Below, in pieces: positions 6,898 through 9,462 of a stretch of 9,462 bases of DNA (position 1 is the stretch's first letter; each line of letters begins with the position of its first letter). A program made the translations under genes and the position numbers. The stretch covers positions 630-10,091 of the forward strand of contig DDSI01000055.1 of the NCBI GenBank assembly GCA_002343335.1, written 5' to 3'. The notes beneath the pieces were generated by a model. The model did not search any database and was not told the DNA's origin. It was given only the letters and a program-made list of their open reading frames with translations. Source of the DNA: Bacteriovoracaceae bacterium UBA2394 (GTDB taxonomy: Bacteria > Bdellovibrionota > UBA2394).

Positions 6898-8100
6898 ATG
6901 GATCATGCCCTAGATTGGTCAAGTATGTGGTTTGACAGGGATATCGAGCAATTTTTGCGAATCAACTCTAGCCTCCCTATCAAAATCTTGAAAGGACCTC
7001 GACAGGTTGGAAAAACGTCGCTGTTGGAACATTTGAAGACGCATTCGCCGGTGTATTTCGACGATTTGCAAGTTCGGCGTCGCGCGGAGGCTGATCCTAG
7101 ATTTTTTTTTGATCAAATGGGCTCCAAATTGATTTTGGATGAAGCCACGCTCGTTCCGGAGGTTTTTTCTGAATTAAAAAGGCGAGTGGATGAATCCCGA
7201 AGAGTCGATAAAAAGTTGGCGGTCGATTACTGGATTACGGGATCGAACCAGACATTGTTGCAGCGAGCCGTTCGAGAGTCCCTCGCAGGCAGGGCAAGTT
7301 ACTACGATCTCAATACGTTGAGTTGGCATGAACTTCCTCATTCAACACTTGAAGATTTTTTCTTTCGCGGTGGTTGGCCAGAATTGCGCAAAGACTCTCA
7401 TCTAAATTCAACGCGATATTTAAATGACTTTATTGCAACTTTTATTGAAAAGGACATTGTTGTCGCTGCGGGGATCGAGCGGCGGGATGCTTTTGCGAAA
7501 TGCTTGCATTTAACCGCAGCGAGAATCGGGCAGCTCTGGAACAGCGCTGATGTGGCTCGTGATTCCGGAGTTGATGCGACGACACTTCAGTCATGGATCA
7601 GCCTGCTACAACAAAATGGCGTATTGATGAAATTGCCCGCTTATTCATCTAATTTAAATTCCAGACTCATTAAGACGCCTAAAATTTATTTTGAAGATGT
7701 AGCTCTCGCTACTCGATTGCAGGGGTGGGTGGAATTTAAACCATTATATTTGAGTTCACAATTTGGATTTCTCCTTGAGAATCTAGCAATAACGGAAGTT
7801 GCGAGGAGTTTTACGAATCGAGGGCTGCCAGCGTCATTATTTTATTTGCGATCGAAGGAGAAAGTAGAAGTCGATCTTGTTATCGAATTGCCGAATCAGC
7901 AATTTATTGTCGCGGAAGTCAAAGCGACGCCGAATGGTTGGACGAAAGAACAGCATGCGTTGGTTGATTCCTTGAAAATCAAAGTAGTGGAGCGTTGGAT
8001 TATTTCTCCTCAGCGTGGAGCAAATTTTAAGGGTGTGCGTGCGATTGAATTTAAAGATATTTTTGATGAAATAGGACGGCTTTTACCGGAGGGTTCATGA
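6898..8100 (+). CDS. AAA_14/DUF4143-type ATPase
   Basis: This 400-residue protein has the two-part build of the large AAA_14 + DUF4143 family. The ATPase domain has Walker A KGPRQVGKTSLL (G33-S41), Walker B KLILDEAT (D81-E82) and WITGSNQTLL (112-121) as the sensor strand, followed by SWHELP and GGWPE (158-162), which are typical of the family. A winged-helix-like part (about 205-245) leads into the C-terminal domain with FYLRSKEKVEVDLVIE and FIVAEVKAT. There D326, E340 and K342 resemble a PD-(D/E)XK nuclease-type fold. The cellular role of this family is poorly known. The ATG at 6898 lacks a clear ribosome site; ATG at 6925 (MWFDRDIEQF) is a reasonable alternative, since family members often begin there. 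A run of nine T lies at codons 69-71. The stop overlaps the start of the guanylyltransferase gene (ATGA), so the two are probably co-translated. Confidence 0.87.
   Translation: MDHALDWSSMWFDRDIEQFLRINSSLPIKILKGPRQVGKTSLLEHLKTHSPVYFDDLQVRRRAEADPRFFFDQMGSKLILDEATLVPEVFSELKRRVDESRRVDKKLAVDYWITGSNQTLLQRAVRESLAGRASYYDLNTLSWHELPHSTLEDFFFRGGWPELRKDSHLNSTRYLNDFIATFIEKDIVVAAGIERRDAFAKCLHLTAARIGQLWNSADVARDSGVDATTLQSWISLLQQNGVLMKLPAYSSNLNSRLIKTPKIYFEDVALATRLQGWVEFKPLYLSSQFGFLLENLAITEVARSFTNRGLPASLFYLRSKEKVEVDLVIELPNQQFIVAEVKATPNGWTKEQHALVDSLKIKVVERWIISPQRGANFKGVRAIEFKDIFDEIGRLLPEGS
7102..7110 (+). repeat. Homopolymer run of nine T inside the ATPase gene
   Basis: Nine consecutive T encode three Phe residues (PRFFFDQ) early in the AAA_14/DUF4143 gene. 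A change of one base by polymerase slippage would break the frame at about codon 70. Runs of this length can act as phase-variable sites, but no proof of this is visible here. Confidence 0.5.
8088..8093 (+). promoter_or_regulatory. Ribosome binding site of the guanylyltransferase gene
   Basis: GGAGGG lies within the last codons of the ATPase gene, 3 bases before the ATG at 8097 (4 if the core is taken as GGAGG). It confirms the overlapping ATGA start and suggests translation by coupling as well as by direct entry. Confidence 0.6.
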
Positions 8101-9047
8101 GATCGAAGGGTTTAGCGATTATTCTCGCAGGAGGGCGTAGTGAAAGGTTGTTTCCGGAGATTACACCGAAACCGCTCTTAAAGGTGCGCGGAAGATCTCT
8201 TTTAGAAATGACCTTGGAGCGATTGAAGAGCGTGCCGTGTTGTGTGGTCGCGAAGGACGATATCGCTCAGCTCATACGAAAGGATTTTAAGTCGAGAAAG
8301 AAGGCAGTGCCCAAACTTTATGTGGAACCTGCGGCGCGCGATACTGCGGCAGCCGTGGGATTTGTGTTAAGCAAATTGCCGCGGCAGAATCGGCCGGAGT
8401 GGATCGCCGTTTTTAGCGCTGATCAATATTTTCCAGGTTCTCCTTCATTTAAAAATTTTCTGAAGAAAGTTGAAAAAGAGGTTTTAAAATATCCTCAGGC
8501 ACTCTTTGTGTCGGGAGTTTCTTCAAAGTCACAACATCGAAACGATTTTTCCCGCTTTGGTTGGATCGTTTGCAAAGTTGGGAATGCCGGGAGCGCGCCC
8601 GCCGAACAATTCGTGGAGAAGCCAGATTCCAAGCGGCTTAGCGGTTTATCGAAACGACGGGCCCTCATAAACTCGGGAATGTTCTTCGGAACAACGGAAG
8701 CGTTTTTGAAAGCATACCAAAAACACTTTCCCGAAGTTTTGAATTCAAGGGCTTCCTTTGGAAGACTTCCGAGACAACCCATCGATCGGGCAATCTTTGA
8801 GAAGTTCGCGAACGTGCGGTGTTTGAAGCTTGCTCATGCGTGGCAAGATCTTGGAACTTGGAAGGATTGGGCGGAAATGAATGGATGGAGATCTAAGAGG
8901 AACTTTGTCTCCGTCGAGGGTGACAAGGATTTGAGATTCCATCTCTTTGGAGTTGAGAACCTGGCCGTCATTCAACGGGGCAAAGATTTAATGATCATTC
9001 CGCTCGAGAAAACAAAGCGAATAAAGGATTATCTTATCCATGGGTGA
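8097..9047 (+). CDS. manC: Mannose-1-phosphate guanylyltransferase (GDP-mannose synthesis)
   Basis: The enzyme joins mannose-1-phosphate and GTP to GDP-mannose in the cytoplasm, the donor for mannose and derived sugars in surface glycans. The nucleotide-binding signature LAGGRSERLFPEITPKPLL (10-28) is a variant of GGxGxRLWP...PK, with Ser in place of the third Gly. Other family marks are VEPAARDTAAA (76-86), FSADQYFPG (106-114), FVEKPD (172-177), INSGMFF (191-197) and DLGTWKDW (251-258). The C-terminal piece ENLAVIQRGKDLMIIP fits the beta-helix end of the catalytic part. The protein is 316 residues, whereas usual ManC is about 450-480 with a fused isomerase domain; that domain is the next gene, overlapping by 8 bases. 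A related sugar-phosphate nucleotidyltransferase with another sugar cannot be fully excluded, but the pairing with the cupin favours mannose. Confidence 0.85.
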   Translation: MRSKGLAIILAGGRSERLFPEITPKPLLKVRGRSLLEMTLERLKSVPCCVVAKDDIAQLIRKDFKSRKKAVPKLYVEPAARDTAAAVGFVLSKLPRQNRPEWIAVFSADQYFPGSPSFKNFLKKVEKEVLKYPQALFVSGVSSKSQHRNDFSRFGWIVCKVGNAGSAPAEQFVEKPDSKRLSGLSKRRALINSGMFFGTTEAFLKAYQKHFPEVLNSRASFGRLPRQPIDRAIFEKFANVRCLKLAHAWQDLGTWKDWAEMNGWRSKRNFVSVEGDKDLRFHLFGVENLAVIQRGKDLMIIPLEKTKRIKDYLIHG

Positions 9048-9390
9048 ACAATGGACTGAGCATCGACCTTGGGGACGATTTCTCAATTTGCTGGATACTG
9101 AATTTACCAAGGTAAAGTTAATCGAAGTCGATCCGGAGAAAAGACTGAGTTACCAATCTCATCAAAAACGAAAAGAAGTTTGGACTGTGGTGGCAGGTGA
9201 GGCAACGGTGACCTTAGATGACAAAGAGCATCGCTTGAATGCGGGAGAAAATATCGTGATTCCGTTGGGCGCGAAGCATCGCTTGGCCAATCCTTCCTCT
9301 TCCCAAAAACTTTCCATCATTGAAGTGCAGACGGGTAGTTATTTTGGAGAGGATGATATCACGCGATATCAGGATGACTGGGGCCGGTGA
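9040..9390 (+). CDS. Type II mannose-6-phosphate isomerase-like cupin (free-standing ManC C-terminal domain)
   Basis: This 116-residue single-domain cupin matches the C-terminal isomerase part of bifunctional ManC/AlgA. It starts with RPWGRF (9-14), has LSYQSHQKRKEVWTVVAGEA (36-55) with the probable metal ligands Q39, H41 and E46, then IPLGAKHRLANP (74-85) with H80. It ends with the hallmark GSYFGEDDITRYQDDWGR (99-116). The expected reaction is fructose-6-phosphate to mannose-6-phosphate, which feeds GDP-mannose synthesis. The phosphomannomutase needed for the middle step is not in the window. The start ATG lies 8 bases inside the guanylyltransferase gene, with AAAGGA about 11 bases upstream. 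Its stop overlaps the next start by one base (TGATG). Confidence 0.87.
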   Translation: MGEQWTEHRPWGRFLNLLDTEFTKVKLIEVDPEKRLSYQSHQKRKEVWTVVAGEATVTLDDKEHRLNAGENIVIPLGAKHRLANPSSSQKLSIIEVQTGSYFGEDDITRYQDDWGR

Positions 9391-9462
9391 TGGAATTATT
9401 TGACTACGAAAAGCTGATGGGCTTGGCGGAGAAGACCCACTCACAGTACCTCAGCGCCAGTC
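9390..9462 (+). CDS. Start of an unidentified gene, possibly a 2OG-Fe(II) oxygenase (N-terminal 24 residues)
   Basis: An ATG at 9390 shares its A with the TGA stop of the cupin gene. It opens a frame (MELFDYEKLMGLAEKTHSQY, then LSAS) that runs off the window without a stop. GGGGCCGG directly upstream can serve as ribosome site. The N-terminus recalls prolyl-hydroxylase-like 2-oxoglutarate oxygenases, which often begin with a helix ending in YxxAxPFPH, but the diagnostic part lies beyond the window. The coupling suggests that it belongs to the same sugar or surface-modification operon. Confidence 0.55.
   Translation, partial: MELFDYEKLMGLAEKTHSQYLSAS

Overview
The window looks like the chromosome of a Gram-negative bacterium with type IV pili, most likely a member of the former Deltaproteobacteria. 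The gene order pilC-pilS-pilR-pilA is the one known from Myxococcus and Geobacter. The moderate base composition and the style of the anchored hypothetical protein make Bdellovibrionota my first guess. This placement is inference; there is no rRNA or other marker gene to settle it.

Left part (1-3863, + strand): the tail of pilC, then the two-component system PilS/PilR and the major pilin PilA, all tightly packed. PilS is a membrane histidine kinase. PilR is a sigma-54 activator whose start codon lies inside the end of pilS. PilA has a textbook class III (type IVa) prepilin leader. In known systems PilS/PilR controls pilA transcription through sigma-54.

Middle part (3888-6830): 24 bases after pilA is a 633-residue multi-membrane protein of the STT3/PglB oligosaccharyltransferase class. 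Its WWDYG acceptor motif is strongly altered. Its position suggests a role in pilin glycosylation. Facing it on the - strand, with only 3 bases between the two stop codons, is a hypothetical protein with an N-terminal hydrophobic segment and a C-terminal membrane anchor. Upstream of that gene is a sigma-54-like -24/-12 element on the - strand, which might tie it to the PilR regulon.

Right part (6898-9462, + strand): four genes that overlap end to start and are probably one transcript. They are an AAA_14/DUF4143 ATPase, a mannose-1-phosphate guanylyltransferase, a small cupin that corresponds to the phosphomannose isomerase domain of ManC, and the first 24 codons of another gene. The two middle genes together equal one normal bifunctional ManC, so this region probably supplies GDP-mannose for a surface glycan. 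Whether that glycan is the donor used by the STT3-like protein is speculation.

There are no tRNA, rRNA, CRISPR or insertion-sequence features, and no gene-free stretch over 300 bases; the longest gap is about 70-100 bases between the divergent genes near 6795-6897. The window holds mostly recognisable genes. The most interesting points are the pilA-linked STT3-like protein with the changed motif, the sigma-54-like element before the unknown gene, and the split ManC coupled to an ATPase.
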